Positions 34,170 through 43,700 of a stretch of DNA of 57,027 nucleotides are shown piece after piece. Source of the stretch: Acidobacterium sp. (lineage in GTDB: Bacteria; Acidobacteriota; Terriglobia; Terriglobales; Acidobacteriaceae); the NCBI GenBank assembly GCA_027315385.1, contig DAHUYD010000123.1, positions 1-57,027 on the forward strand, read 5' to 3'. The first letter of the stretch is position 1. Every line of letters begins with the position of its first letter. Both the position numbers and the translations under genes were made by a program. Below the pieces are notes generated by a model. The model was not told where the DNA came from, did not search any database, and was given only the letters and a program-made list of their open reading frames with translations.

Positions 34170-34610
34170 ATGGCCGGGAAAGCGCTGGGCATTTCTCTCG
34201 AGGAAGCGCGGCAGATCATCCACGCCGGGCAGCAAAAGGCGGACGAGATGGGCAAACGTATGAACATCGCGGTGGTGGATGCCGGAGCTAACCTCGTCGC
34301 CTTCGAGCGCCAGGAGGGCGCGTGGATCGGCAGTATCGACATCGCGATCAACAAGGCGTTCACCGCGCGGGCATTCGACATTGAAACCAAAGCTCTGGGA
34401 GAGAACTCGCAGAGCGGCGAGCAGTTTTTCGGCATCCACGTTTCGAATGGCGGCAAAGTGATGGTTTTTGCCGGCGGTATTCCGCTCAAGCGCGGCGACG
34501 AGGTCGTTGGCGCCGTGGGCGTCAGCGGCGGCATGGGCAAGGAAGATCAGGCGGTCGCCGAAGCTGCCTCCAAAGCCTTCACCCAGGCGGCAGGGCGCAA
34601 GGCCGCCTGA
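34170..34610 (+). CDS. GlcG/HbpS-like (DUF336) protein
   Basis: A 146-residue cytosolic-looking protein with the family blocks ISLEEARQIIHAGQQKADEMGKRMNIAVVDAGANLVAFERQEGAWIGSIDIAINKAFTA and GGIPLKRGDEVVGAVGVSGG. Members bind haem (HbpS) or are of unknown function (GlcG). A strong ribosome-binding site (AAGGAG) lies nine bases before the ATG. It is divergent from the MarR gene across 294 bases and is followed by a strong hairpin. Similar small proteins are often encoded beside PQQ/cytochrome oxidation genes, which fits the neighbours here. Confidence 0.88.
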   Translation: MAGKALGISLEEARQIIHAGQQKADEMGKRMNIAVVDAGANLVAFERQEGAWIGSIDIAINKAFTARAFDIETKALGENSQSGEQFFGIHVSNGGKVMVFAGGIPLKRGDEVVGAVGVSGGMGKEDQAVAEAASKAFTQAAGRKAA

Positions 34611-34641
34611 CGCCGTTCGTCAAACAGCTTTGGGGAAAGCG

Positions 34642-34677
34642 AAGGGGGCGACTTCCCTTGCGGGAAGTCGCCCCCTT
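34642..34677 (+). terminator. Very strong hairpin terminator after the GlcG-like gene
   Basis: A perfect 16-bp stem (AAGGGGGCGACTTCCC with its complement) around a TTGC loop. The tail is only TTCTGT, so it may also act by Rho or as an attenuating hairpin, but its position 31 bases after the stop favours termination. Confidence 0.75.
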
Positions 34678-35059
34678 CTGTCCGAACTCTCCGAAGATCC
34701 GGATTCGGCTACCGGATCGCAGCACCGCAAACTACAGCTTCCACGGACCTACGGGCTTGCACCCGCGTTTCCCTGGATCCCGCAACCCACTTACGCTGCG
34801 CGAGCTTCCCGCTGCCTGCGAAAGTTTCCGGTTTCCCGTACGCTTCCTGAGTCTCGTCGCCGATTCCCTTTGAGGCTGCCGGCTACTCTCTTCTCGTGGA
34901 GGATTGCTCTTCCGTTGAAAGAATCCTCGCACGGAACGCCTCGCCGTGCGGAGAATATTTTTGTGCAAATCCCGGTACGGATTGTGGAAACGCGCGCGCG
35001 CAATCGCAGTACCCGGAAGTGCGCAGTGCCAGCACTTTTGGTGTTATCGCAGCTCGATT
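34678..35059. other. Intergenic region without a supportable gene
   Basis: About 380 bases between the terminator and the SPFH gene leader. Several open frames cross it, but none has a ribosome-binding site, a recognisable domain or a sensible neighbour relation. I see no tRNA or repeat. The 3' part should contain the SPFH promoter. Confidence 0.6.
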
Positions 35060-35079
35060 CCGCACATGATAAAGTGCGG
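35060..35079. promoter_or_regulatory. Inverted repeat overlapping a -10-like box in the SPFH gene leader
   Basis: CCGCAC-ATGATAAA-GTGCGG is a perfect 6-bp inverted repeat with an 8-base spacer containing TAAAGT (-10-like, 35071 onward). It ends 20 bases before the ATG at 35100. A repressor bound here would block RNA polymerase. An RNA hairpin near the ribosome-binding site is the alternative. Confidence 0.4.
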
Positions 35080-35099
35080 TCGTAAAGCGAGGGGGAGAC

Positions 35100-36062
35100 A
35101 TGGGCCTGAGAGAATTCGCCGGAAGGCAGCTGATCGCGGTCATTCAGTGGACCGAGACCGAGGACGGGATGCTGTCCTGGCGGTATCCAATGAACGACCA
35201 GGAAATTGAGAACGGCGGGAAGCTGACGGTACGCGAGTCACAGATGGCGCTCTTTTTCAATGAGGGCAAGGTTGCCGATGTTTTCGGGCCGGGACTCCAC
35301 AGCCTGAATACGCAGAATCTGCCGATCCTGACGGACCTGATGAACTGGGCCAAAGGCTTCCAGTCGCCGTTCAAGTCCGATGTCTACTTCTTCTCCACGC
35401 GCCAGCAGATGGACCAGAAGTGGGGCACAGCGACGCCGATTACCATCCGCGATAAGGAATTCGGAGCCGTGCGCCTGCGCGGCTACGGAATCTACTCGTA
35501 TCGTATCGCCGATCCGAAGACGTTCTTCATCGAGGTGAGCGGGACGCGGGAGATCTGTTATGTCTCCGACGTGGAAGGCCAGCTGCGCGACACCATCGTG
35601 GCGCGTATGACGGATATCTTTGCCACCTCCGACGTCAGCTTCCTGGACATGGCTGCGAATCAGCAGGCTCTGAGCGCGAAAATCGCCGGTGCGATGAAGC
35701 CTGCCTTTTTAGCTCTGGGCCTCGAACTGGTCCAGTTCACGGTAGAGAACATTTCGCTGCCCGACGAGCTCACAAAGGTGATGGATCAGCGGATCGGGGT
35801 GGGCATGGCCGGCGATCTGGGCCGCTACACGCAGTTCGAAACGGCGCAGGCGCTGCCGGTCGCGGCGGCGAATCCGGGCGGCGCAGCGGGAGCGGGCGTG
35901 GGCATGGGAGCGGGCGTGGCCTTCGGACAAGCCATGATGGGCAGCATGTCGGCCGCGGCCGCGGCGCCGGCGGCCGCCGCAGGCGAGAAATTCTGCATCG
36001 ACTGCGGCAAGCCGATTCCGCGAACCGCGAAGTTTTGCCCGGAGTGCGGGAAGGCGCAATGA
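35100..36062 (+). CDS. SPFH/band-7 protein with C-terminal zinc ribbon (YdjI-like)
   Basis: A 320-residue protein. The SPFH domain covers about 30-240 (LTVRESQMALFFNEGKVADVFGPG, FFSTRQQMDQKWGT, LRGYGIYSYRI). A Gly/Ala/Met-rich linker follows, then a C-terminal zinc ribbon KFCIDCGKPIPRTAKFCPECGKAQ (four Cys in two CxxC pairs). It corresponds to the YdjI-type family, membrane- or phage-shock-associated scaffolds. It has a clear ribosome-binding site GAGGGGGAG just before the ATG. It overlaps the next gene by ATGA, so both zinc-ribbon proteins are made together. Confidence 0.88.
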   Translation: MGLREFAGRQLIAVIQWTETEDGMLSWRYPMNDQEIENGGKLTVRESQMALFFNEGKVADVFGPGLHSLNTQNLPILTDLMNWAKGFQSPFKSDVYFFSTRQQMDQKWGTATPITIRDKEFGAVRLRGYGIYSYRIADPKTFFIEVSGTREICYVSDVEGQLRDTIVARMTDIFATSDVSFLDMAANQQALSAKIAGAMKPAFLALGLELVQFTVENISLPDELTKVMDQRIGVGMAGDLGRYTQFETAQALPVAAANPGGAAGAGVGMGAGVAFGQAMMGSMSAAAAAPAAAAGEKFCIDCGKPIPRTAKFCPECGKAQ

Positions 36063-36562
36063 ACTGTCCGGCATGCGGCGCCCCCATGCGCCTGGAGAGC
36101 GGTGCCGAGTCGCTGACCTGCGACTATTGCCACAGCGTCTTCTTTCCGGAAAAGAACGACGACGGCGTGAGGGTGCTGGGCGCCTCGGCGGACTACACGT
36201 GCCCGAACTGCAGAATCGCGCTGATGGACGCCTCCCTGGAGGGAACTTCGATTCGCTACTGCACCCGCTGCCGCGGCATGCTCATCGATATGGAAGTCTT
36301 TGCCGCGCTCGTCGAGGTGGTGCGCGCGGGGCAGGAAGGCGCGGAGATTCCGCAGGCGCCTCCCGACCCGACCGAGATCGATCGGCATCTGAGCTGCCCG
36401 CATTGCCACCAGGCCATGGATACGCATTATTACGCTGGTCCGGGCCGAGTCATTCTCTCCGACTGCGAGCGCTGCAACGTGAACTGGCTGGACCACGGCA
36501 AGCTGATGCGCATCGCTCACGCCGCCGACGCCTTGCGGGATTGCGGCGACGAGACGCGGTAG
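36059..36562 (+). CDS. Zinc-ribbon protein, multiple CxxC
   Basis: A 167-residue cytosolic protein with at least four CxxC pairs: CPACGAPM, CDYCHSVFFP, CPNCRIALMDAS, CTRCRGMLIDM, then CPHCHQAMD and CERCNVNWLDHG. It looks like the TFIIB-type zinc-ribbon protein that accompanies YdjI/SPFH proteins in many bacteria. It may act in quality control or in organising the membrane scaffold; the mechanism is unknown. The ATG overlaps the previous stop (36059-36062). Confidence 0.85.
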   Translation: MNCPACGAPMRLESGAESLTCDYCHSVFFPEKNDDGVRVLGASADYTCPNCRIALMDASLEGTSIRYCTRCRGMLIDMEVFAALVEVVRAGQEGAEIPQAPPDPTEIDRHLSCPHCHQAMDTHYYAGPGRVILSDCERCNVNWLDHGKLMRIAHAADALRDCGDETR

Positions 36563-36580
36563 TTAGCCTTGCGGCGCCCC

Positions 36581-37144
36581 TCAGCGAGCTGCGCTTCTTC
36601 TGGTGCGGAACTCGGATCCCATGGCGGCAATATTCTCCGCGTTCAGGACGGCTGCGGCGCGTGGAAAGACCATGCTCTCTTCCACCTGAATGTGTCCCGC
36701 GTAGAGATTTTGCAGGCGATCCATTGCGGAGAGCAGACGCTGCCGAGCCGCTTCGCTTAAGTAGCCAGACTCGATCCAGCCGCGGAACAGGAGGTCCACG
36801 TCGGCGTGGAGCGCAGTCGCCTCGGAGTGCTCCTGTTCCAGGTCGCCCAGCGCCTGCAGCGCAGCGGGTTCCATGAGGCCCTGCAGCCGAGGGAAGAGGG
36901 ATTCCTCCTCATCCTGCGTATGCCGCTGTCCCCCGGTGCGGAAGTACGCGAGCGCCGATTCGACGGCGGTTTGCTCTTCCGCGTTCAACGCGCCTGCTCG
37001 CCGACTCCCGGCAACCTCGCCGAGCACACGGAGGAAGTTCTCGATGCGGCGATGGCAATCCCGCAGCATGCCGAGCGGATCGTCGAATCCGGCATCGGGT
37101 TTTGCGCCAATCTGTATCGGCATCCAGCAAACCCCCATCTCCAT
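36581..37144 (-). CDS. Hemerythrin-like (HHE) domain protein
   Basis: A 187-residue all-helical protein with di-iron ligands spaced as in bacterial hemerythrins: H31 (MLRDCHRRIENFL), H75 followed by D78/E79 (HTQDEEESLFPRL), H106 (EQEHSEATALH) and H151/E155 (HIQVEESMVFP). It probably binds O2 or NO or acts as an iron or redox sensor. It is convergent with the zinc-ribbon gene and divergent from the metal-efflux cluster. An alternative start is Met8. Confidence 0.88.
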   Translation of the reverse strand: MEMGVCWMPIQIGAKPDAGFDDPLGMLRDCHRRIENFLRVLGEVAGSRRAGALNAEEQTAVESALAYFRTGGQRHTQDEEESLFPRLQGLMEPAALQALGDLEQEHSEATALHADVDLLFRGWIESGYLSEAARQRLLSAMDRLQNLYAGHIQVEESMVFPRAAAVLNAENIAAMGSEFRTRRSAAR

Positions 37145-37275
37145 TCTCGGAGAGTCCGCCGACGGTTACAACCCTCGGATGCCGTGCGGCTCTCATCCTC
37201 GGTTCCCGAATCCTCTCTGCTGTTGCCGCCAAAACGTGGAGGATAGGGCGCCGCCTGCCCCGCTTTTCCGGCCGA

Positions 37276-37291
37276 TGTGATCTCTGTCACT
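37276..37291. promoter_or_regulatory. CRP/FNR-type palindrome upstream of the Cys/His/Met-rich gene and cusCBA
   Basis: TGTGA-TCTCTG-TCACT matches the CRP half-site consensus TGTGA-N6-TCACA at nine of ten positions and ends 50 bases before the ATG at 37342. The same type of site occurs at 44534 and 45440. Confidence 0.5.
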
Positions 37292-37341
37292 GCCTGATCG
37301 GGATGTGCAGGCGAATCCTGAAGCAGGCACGGGTTTAAGCT

Positions 37342-37698
37342 ATGGATGTGGGCAGGAAAGGCGCCTTCGGCCTGGTAGTGGCAGCTCTCCTCTGGATGAT
37401 GCTGCCCCTGACCGTCTGCGCCGCCAAAGGCTCGACCCCCGCCTGCTGCCGCGGAATGATGATGCAGTGCAAGGGATCGGCCCATAGTGTTGCTCATCCT
37501 TGCTGCGCCGGCCATGCCCCTGAACAGGCTGTTCCGCCTGCGCAAACTTCTGCAACCGATTTCGCGATATCCGGTGTCGTGCTCTCCTCCACAACCGCGC
37601 TGCCCCTGCCGAGCGTTTTCACCTTCGTCGGATCTCTGACGGCTTCGGCTTCGCCGCCCTCACAGCCCCCGCGCCTGCCGTCCCTCCTTCGCATCTAG
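37342..37698 (+). CDS. Small secreted Cys/His/Met-rich protein of the Cus operon
   Basis: A 118-residue protein with a signal peptide (LVVAALLWMMLPLTVCA). The mature part is metal-ligand-rich near the N-terminus: ACCRGMMMQC, then HSVAHPCCAGHAP. A Pro/Ser/Ala tail follows. It lies 81 bases upstream of cusC on the same strand. Cys-Cys, Met-Met-Met and His-x-His-type residues suggest a periplasmic copper or silver chaperone or sensor feeding the Cus pump. No known family is assigned; similar small proteins precede heavy-metal RND operons in related genomes, as far as I recall. Confidence 0.75.
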   Translation: MDVGRKGAFGLVVAALLWMMLPLTVCAAKGSTPACCRGMMMQCKGSAHSVAHPCCAGHAPEQAVPPAQTSATDFAISGVVLSSTTALPLPSVFTFVGSLTASASPPSQPPRLPSLLRI

Positions 37699-37779
37699 TT
37701 TCCCCCTCGCCTGCACAGGCCGGTTCTTCGCCTGGGGACGCACTTCTGCGCCTCGATCCACCACTGCCACGAGGAAATC

Positions 37780-39150
37780 ATGAAAGCTCCTGCCGCTGTT
37801 CTGTGTTGGGCCTTGCTCTGTCTGCTTCCGGGCCGGGCTCCTGCGCAATCGCGTTCCCATTCCGGCGTCTTCGCGAATCTCGACGCTCTCATTGCCGATC
37901 GGCCTTCCGCCCCGCCCGGCGGTCCCGCGCTCACGCTCGATCAGATCGAGAGGATGGCGCTTCTGCGCAATCCTCAGATTGCCGTTGCCGTACGCCGCGT
38001 CGCAATCGCCGACGCAAAGATCTCCGCGGCCGGCGCACTCGACGATCCCCAGGCGATGTACCGGGGGTGGGGAGTCCCCCTCAGCCAGCCCTGGGATTAC
38101 AACCAGGCGCAGAACATGTTCATGGTGACGCAGGAGCTCCCGGGGCCTGGCAAGCGCTCGCTGCGCACCGGCCTGGCGAACTCCGACGTCACCGAGGCGA
38201 AGGACGAACTCGCCGAGACTCGATTGCGCGTCCGCGTCGCGGTCCGCAAGGCATTCTACAGCCTGCTTGAGGCGCAGGATGAGTTGCGCGTTCACGATGA
38301 GCATGTCGCCATTGCGCAGCAGGCGATTGCGGCGGCGCGGATTCGCTACACCGTGGGCCAGGTTCCGCAGCAGGATCTGCTCAAGGCGCAGCTGGATCTG
38401 ACCCGGCTGGCCGAGCACATGATCCGCTTCGACCGCGACGCCGATGTCGCCCGCGCGCGGCTCAATACGCTCATCGGCCGCGACCCTGCGGCGCCCCTCC
38501 ACGTCCAGGGCGATTACGCGGTGACGATCGAACTGCCCTCCGGCACAAGCCTGGAGCAGCAAGCGCTGCGCGGGCGCCCCGACCTGATGGAAGCCGAGGC
38601 CGCGGCCGGGAAGAGCCGCCAGCAGCAGAGCCTTACCAACCGCGCCTACGTGCCCGACTTCACGGTATCGGGAGGCTACATGCTGATGCCCCCGACTTCG
38701 AACATGCGCAACACGTACATGGTGGAAGGCTCGATGTCGCTGCCCTGGCTCAACCACCGCAAACATCATTCGGAGATCGCGACAGCCGCGGCCGCAGTGA
38801 CCGAGCAGGATGCCGAGCTGGCCGCGTTACAGACGGAAGCCTTCGGCCAGATCGAAGAATCGCTGGCCGAGGCGCGGGCGGAGCAGAAGTTCGCGCTGCT
38901 GTACCAGAACAAACTGCGGCCCCAGGCCGAGGCGACCCTGCACGCCGCGGTCATCGCCTACGAGAACAACCAGACGGACCTGCTGAACCTGCTCGATACC
39001 CAGATGCAGGTCATCGATATCGATCTTGACTGGCTGCAGGCACTCGCCGACTTCAACACGCGCATGGCCGACCTCGAACTGGCCGTCGGCGCTCCCATTG
39101 ATCCGACCGAAACCACCGTTGCGCTACCGGCGCATGAGGAGAAGCAATGA
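37780..39150 (+). CDS. cusC: Outer-membrane efflux channel of a heavy-metal RND pump (CusC/TolC family)
   Basis: A 456-residue protein with a signal peptide (PAAVLCWALLCLLPGRAPAQ) and the two OEP repeats. The first runs LTLDQIERMALLRNPQIAVAVRRVAIADAKISAAGALDDPQ; the second has LRGRPDLMEAEAAAGKSRQ and NLLDTQMQVIDIDLDWL. It forms the trimeric outer-membrane channel for CusBA. No lipobox is seen, unlike E. coli CusC. It overlaps cusB by four bases (ATGA). Confidence 0.92.
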   Translation: MKAPAAVLCWALLCLLPGRAPAQSRSHSGVFANLDALIADRPSAPPGGPALTLDQIERMALLRNPQIAVAVRRVAIADAKISAAGALDDPQAMYRGWGVPLSQPWDYNQAQNMFMVTQELPGPGKRSLRTGLANSDVTEAKDELAETRLRVRVAVRKAFYSLLEAQDELRVHDEHVAIAQQAIAAARIRYTVGQVPQQDLLKAQLDLTRLAEHMIRFDRDADVARARLNTLIGRDPAAPLHVQGDYAVTIELPSGTSLEQQALRGRPDLMEAEAAAGKSRQQQSLTNRAYVPDFTVSGGYMLMPPTSNMRNTYMVEGSMSLPWLNHRKHHSEIATAAAAVTEQDAELAALQTEAFGQIEESLAEARAEQKFALLYQNKLRPQAEATLHAAVIAYENNQTDLLNLLDTQMQVIDIDLDWLQALADFNTRMADLELAVGAPIDPTETTVALPAHEEKQ

Positions 39151-40724
39151 ACGACCGCAACTATCGCAACGCATTTCTGCCAGCGCTTGTTCTTTGTGTC
39201 CTGCTGGCCGGTGGCCTTGGCTGGGAGCTGATGCATCATGGCCGCTCGGCACCGGCGCGGGATCTGTCGGACCCTGTGGTGGCCGAGGGGCCGGCCGCCC
39301 CCGCACAGCCGGCGGCACCCGCGTCTTCGCCGCGGAGCGATGCCGACCCCACGCTGGCGCCCGTCCAAATTTCGCCGCAGCGCCTGCAGCAGATTGGTGT
39401 AACCACGGCGGTCGCTCAGCTTAAAAACGTGAACGATCAGCTGCAGGTCCCGGGCAATGTCGATGTCGACGAAGAGCGGCTTGCGTACGTGCAGACGCGC
39501 TTTCCCGGGTGGATTCAGAACGTCTTTGCCAATGCCACCTGGCAATATGTGCGTAAGGGCCAGAGGCTCTTTACCATCTACAGCCCCGACCTTGTAAGCA
39601 CCGAGCAGGAATACCTGCTGGCGAAGCAGAACCAGAAAGCCTTCGCCCCGGGCATGGCGGACGACGCGGCCCAGGAAAGCGGATGGCTCGTCCAGGCGGC
39701 CGAAGAGCGCCTGCGCCAGTTCGATGTCTCGCCCGCCGAAATTGCCGCGCTGGTGCGGAGTGGCAAACTACAGCGCGACATTGCCGTCATGTCGCCGGCC
39801 ACCGGGTACATTACGGAGCGCAACGCTCTGCCGAACGCCTACGTCCAGCCGGACACGAAGCTCTACACCATCGCCGACCTCTCCACGGTGTGGGTGTATG
39901 CCAACGTCTTCCAGACCGACGTCGGCCGGCTCAGGCCGGGTGATCCGGGGCAGGTCACTGTGGATGCGTATCCGGGCCGCACGTTCTATGGCCGCATCGA
40001 CCAGATCCTGCCGGATGTCGATCCCGTCACGCGCACCGTGCGTGTGCGGCTGGTATTTCGCAATCCCGGCCTGGTGCTCAAGCCGGGGATGTACGTCAGC
40101 GTGAATATCCATATACCTCTCGGCCGGCAGCTGGTCATTCCCGCCTCAAGTGTTCTTCAGGGCGGCGAGCGCGAGATCGCTTTCATCGATCGCGGGGGAG
40201 GGAACCTGGAACCCCGCGTGATTCGGACCGGGCCACGTATCGACGACTCCGTGATCGTGCTCAGCGGGCTGCGGGCCGGCGATCGCATCGTCAGCTCCGC
40301 AAATTTTCTGGTGGACTCCGAGGCCCAGCTGCAATCCGCGATCCGCTCCTTCTCCCCACTGCCGCAATCGCCCGCATCCGGGTCGGCCGCGCCCGCGGCG
40401 CCGTCGATGCGGATCGCCTTCAGCACCGAACCTTCATCGCCTCGTAAGGGCGCCAACACAGTCCGCGTGCAGCTTACAGGCGCCGACGGAAAGCCGGTCA
40501 CCGGAGTGCGCGTGACGGTGACATTCCTTATGCCTGCAATGCCGGCCATGGGCATGGGCGCGATGCGCGCCATCTCCACGCTGACCGATCAGGGCCACGG
40601 CGTCTACTCCGGACCGGTGCATCTGGGCTCCGGCGGCGCCTGGCAGGTGGCCATTGCGGTTGAGCGCAACGGTCAGACCCTGGCCGCAAAACAGCTCAGC
40701 ATCGTTGCCGCCGGAGGCATGTGA
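39147..40724 (+). CDS. cusB: Membrane-fusion protein of a heavy-metal RND pump with C-terminal FixH/YtkA-like domain
   Basis: A 525-residue periplasmic adaptor: N-terminal TM/signal (about 8-26), a linker rich in Ala/Pro, then the CusB-type core (VQISPQRLQQIGVTTAVAQLKNVNDQLQVPGNVDVDEERLAYVQTRFPGWI, YSPDLVSTEQEYLLAKQN, VMSPATGYITERNALPNAYVQPDTKLYTIADLSTVWVYA). The last about 100 residues form an extra domain with FLMPAMPAMGMGAMR, a methionine-rich FixH/YtkA-like module expected to bind Cu(I). This may add a second metal-capture site to the adaptor. It overlaps cusA by ATGA. Confidence 0.92.
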   Translation: MNDRNYRNAFLPALVLCVLLAGGLGWELMHHGRSAPARDLSDPVVAEGPAAPAQPAAPASSPRSDADPTLAPVQISPQRLQQIGVTTAVAQLKNVNDQLQVPGNVDVDEERLAYVQTRFPGWIQNVFANATWQYVRKGQRLFTIYSPDLVSTEQEYLLAKQNQKAFAPGMADDAAQESGWLVQAAEERLRQFDVSPAEIAALVRSGKLQRDIAVMSPATGYITERNALPNAYVQPDTKLYTIADLSTVWVYANVFQTDVGRLRPGDPGQVTVDAYPGRTFYGRIDQILPDVDPVTRTVRVRLVFRNPGLVLKPGMYVSVNIHIPLGRQLVIPASSVLQGGEREIAFIDRGGGNLEPRVIRTGPRIDDSVIVLSGLRAGDRIVSSANFLVDSEAQLQSAIRSFSPLPQSPASGSAAPAAPSMRIAFSTEPSSPRKGANTVRVQLTGADGKPVTGVRVTVTFLMPAMPAMGMGAMRAISTLTDQGHGVYSGPVHLGSGGAWQVAIAVERNGQTLAAKQLSIVAAGGM

Positions 40725-43700
40725 TGATCTCTCGAATTATTGAATGGTGCAGCCGCAACCCGTTCATCGTCTTTGCCGGAGCCTTTCTGCTCGCGGTCGC
40801 CGGTGTGTGGTCCATGCGGCACGTGCCGCTGGACGCCCTGCCCGATATCAGCGACGTGCAGGTCATCGTTCACACGCCCTGGCCGGGTGAGCCGCCCAAC
40901 GTGATTGAAGACCAGGTGACCTATCCCATCGTATCCGCGCTGCTCTCGGCTCCGCATGTGAAAGGCGTGCGCGCTCAGACCATGTTCGGCGACTCCTACG
41001 TCTTTGTCGTCTTCGAGGACGGCACGGATCTCTACTGGGCGCGCTCCCGCGTGACCGAATATCTGCAACAGATAGCGGGGCAATTGCCCGCCAATATTCA
41101 TCCTGCTATCGGCCCCGACGCCACCGGTGCGGGCTGGGTCTACGAGTACGCCATCCTCGACCGCGGCCATACGCATTCCCTCGCCGACCTGCGCGCGCTT
41201 CAGGATTGGTATCTGCGCTATCAGCTGGAAACCGTGCCCGGCGTGGCTGAGGTGGCCAGCATCGGCGGATTCGTGCGCCAGTACCAGGTGAATCTCGATC
41301 CGCAAAAGCTCTTTTCCTTCGGCATCTCCGCAGCCACGGTCATCGACCGCATCCGCCAGAGCACCAACGAGGTGGGCGGCGACGTCCTCGACATGAACGG
41401 CGCCGAGTACATGGTCCGCGGTCTCGGCTATCTCCACTCGCTCTCCGATCTTGAGAACGTCCCTGTCGCCACCGAAAACGGCACGCCGGTGCTGGTGCGC
41501 AATTTGGGAACCGTCACCTTTGGTCCCGACGTGCGCCGCGGCGCGGCCGACTGGCAGGGCGACGGCGAAACCGTCGGCGGCATCGTGGTGATGCGCTACG
41601 GCAGCAACGCCCTCACCGTGATCGACGGCGTGAAAGCCAAACTCCGCGAGATCGCGCCCGCGCTCCCGCCCGGCGTCGAGATCGTCACCGCCTACGACCG
41701 TTCCTGGCTCATCAGCCAGTCCATTCACACGCTCAAGCGCGATCTCATCCTCGAAGCCATCATCGTCAGCTTCGTCTGCATTGTTTTTCTCTTCCATTTT
41801 CGATCGGCCCTCGTGCCGATTCTTACCCTGCCCATCGCGGTCCTGGCCGCGTTCGTCCCCATGTATTACCTCCACGTCAGCTCCAACATCATGTCGCTGG
41901 GAGGGCTGGCGCTGGCCATCGGTGTCCTCGTCGATGCCGCCATCGTCATGGTGGAAAACGGCTATCGCCATCTCGCCGAGCGCAACATCAAGGGGGAGCC
42001 GGGCAGAGACGAGCGCCGCCGCATTCTGGCGCGCGCGGCGCAGCAGGTCGGCCCGGCCCTCTTCTACTCGCTCATCATCATCGTCGTTTCTTTCCTGCCC
42101 GTCTTTTTGCTGGAAGCCCAGGAAGGCCGCATGTTCCGGCCGCTGGCGTGGACCAAGACCCTCGTCCTGGTCTTCTCCTCGCTGCTCTCCATCACCTTGG
42201 TGCCCGCCCTGATGCCCTTCTGCCTGCGCGGCAAGCTGAGGCCCGAGTCCCGCAACCCAGCCGCGCGCTTTACCCAGGCGCTCTATCTCCCCGTTCTGCG
42301 CTGGTGCCTGCGCCACTGGAAGCTGGTGATCGCGCTGAATCTCGCCTTCCTGGCCGCCACCATTCCCCTGTATTTCCGTATCGGAAGCCAATTCATGCCC
42401 GCCCTCTATGAAGGGTCCGCCCTCTACATGCCCAGCGCGCTGCCCGGCATCTCCATCACCCAGGCGGTCTCGCTCATGCAGGAGCAGGATCGCATTATCC
42501 GCTCCTTCCCTGAGGTGGAGACGGTCTTCGGAACCGTGGGACGGTCCGACTCGGCCACCGACAATGCGCCACTCGACATGTTCGACACGACGATCATGCT
42601 GCGGCCTCGCTCCGAGTGGAGTCCCGGCATGACCTACGACAAGCTCATCTCCGCTATGGATCAGAAGCTGCAGTTTCCCGGCCTCGTCAACACCTGGACC
42701 ATGCCCGTCGAGAACCGGCTCGACATGGAACTCACCGGCATCAGGACGCCCATCGGAATCAAAATTCAGGGCCCCGATCTCGCCCGCATCCAGGACATTG
42801 GGGCACAAATGCAGACCATCCTCTCCGCGATGCCGGAAACCACCTCGGTCTTTGCCGAGCGCGTCTCCCAGGGCTTCTATCTCAACGTGAGTGTGAACCG
42901 CCCGGTCGCCGCGCGCTATGGGCTCACCGTCGCAGACGTGCAACTTGTCATTACCTCGGAAGTGGGAGGAGCGGACATCGCCCAGAACATCCAGGGCCGC
43001 GAGCGTTTCCCCATCGCTGTCCGTTACCAGCGCGACTTTCGCGACGATCCAGCCGCCATCGAGCGGGCGCTCATTCCCACGCCTTCCGGTGATCAGATTC
43101 CCATCGGAGAAGTGGCGCGCGTCTTCTTCTCGCGCGGCCCCGCCATGATCCGCGACGAAGAAGGCGCCCTCACCGGCTACGTCTATCTCACCCTGAAAAC
43201 CGGCGACTACGGCGGCTTCGTCGATCGCGCGACGCATCTGCTCCACGCGAAACTGGCGCTGCCCGCCGGCTACACCTGGCACTGGGCTGGCGAGTACGAA
43301 TTCCAGCTGCGTGCCCGCCGGCGCCTGGAAATCATCCTGCCCGTCGTCTTCTTCGTCATCTTCGTGTTGCTCTACCTCGTGTTCAGGTCCGCCACCGAAG
43401 CCGCGATCCTCATCTTCCCCACGCTTTATGCCATGTCCGGCGGCCTGCTGCTGCAGTGGATCCTCGGTTACAACTTCAGCGTCGCTGTCTGGGTCGGGTA
43501 CATCGCCCTCTTCGGCATCGCTGTCGAAACCGGCGTCGTGATGGTCGTCTACCTGCATGAAGCGCTCCAGAACCGCCTCGCCCTCGGCGCTCCGCTCGAC
43601 GAATCCGGTATTGAAGCCGCCACCATCGAAGGTGCCGTGCAGCGCCTTCGTCCCAAGCTGATGACCGTGACCGCCGTCATCCTGAGCCTTGCGCCGATCC

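Noticed and set aside
34468..35085. A 205-residue frame between the GlcG-like gene and the SPFH gene
   Set aside because: It starts inside the previous gene in another frame, crosses a strong terminator hairpin and has no ribosome-binding site or domain.
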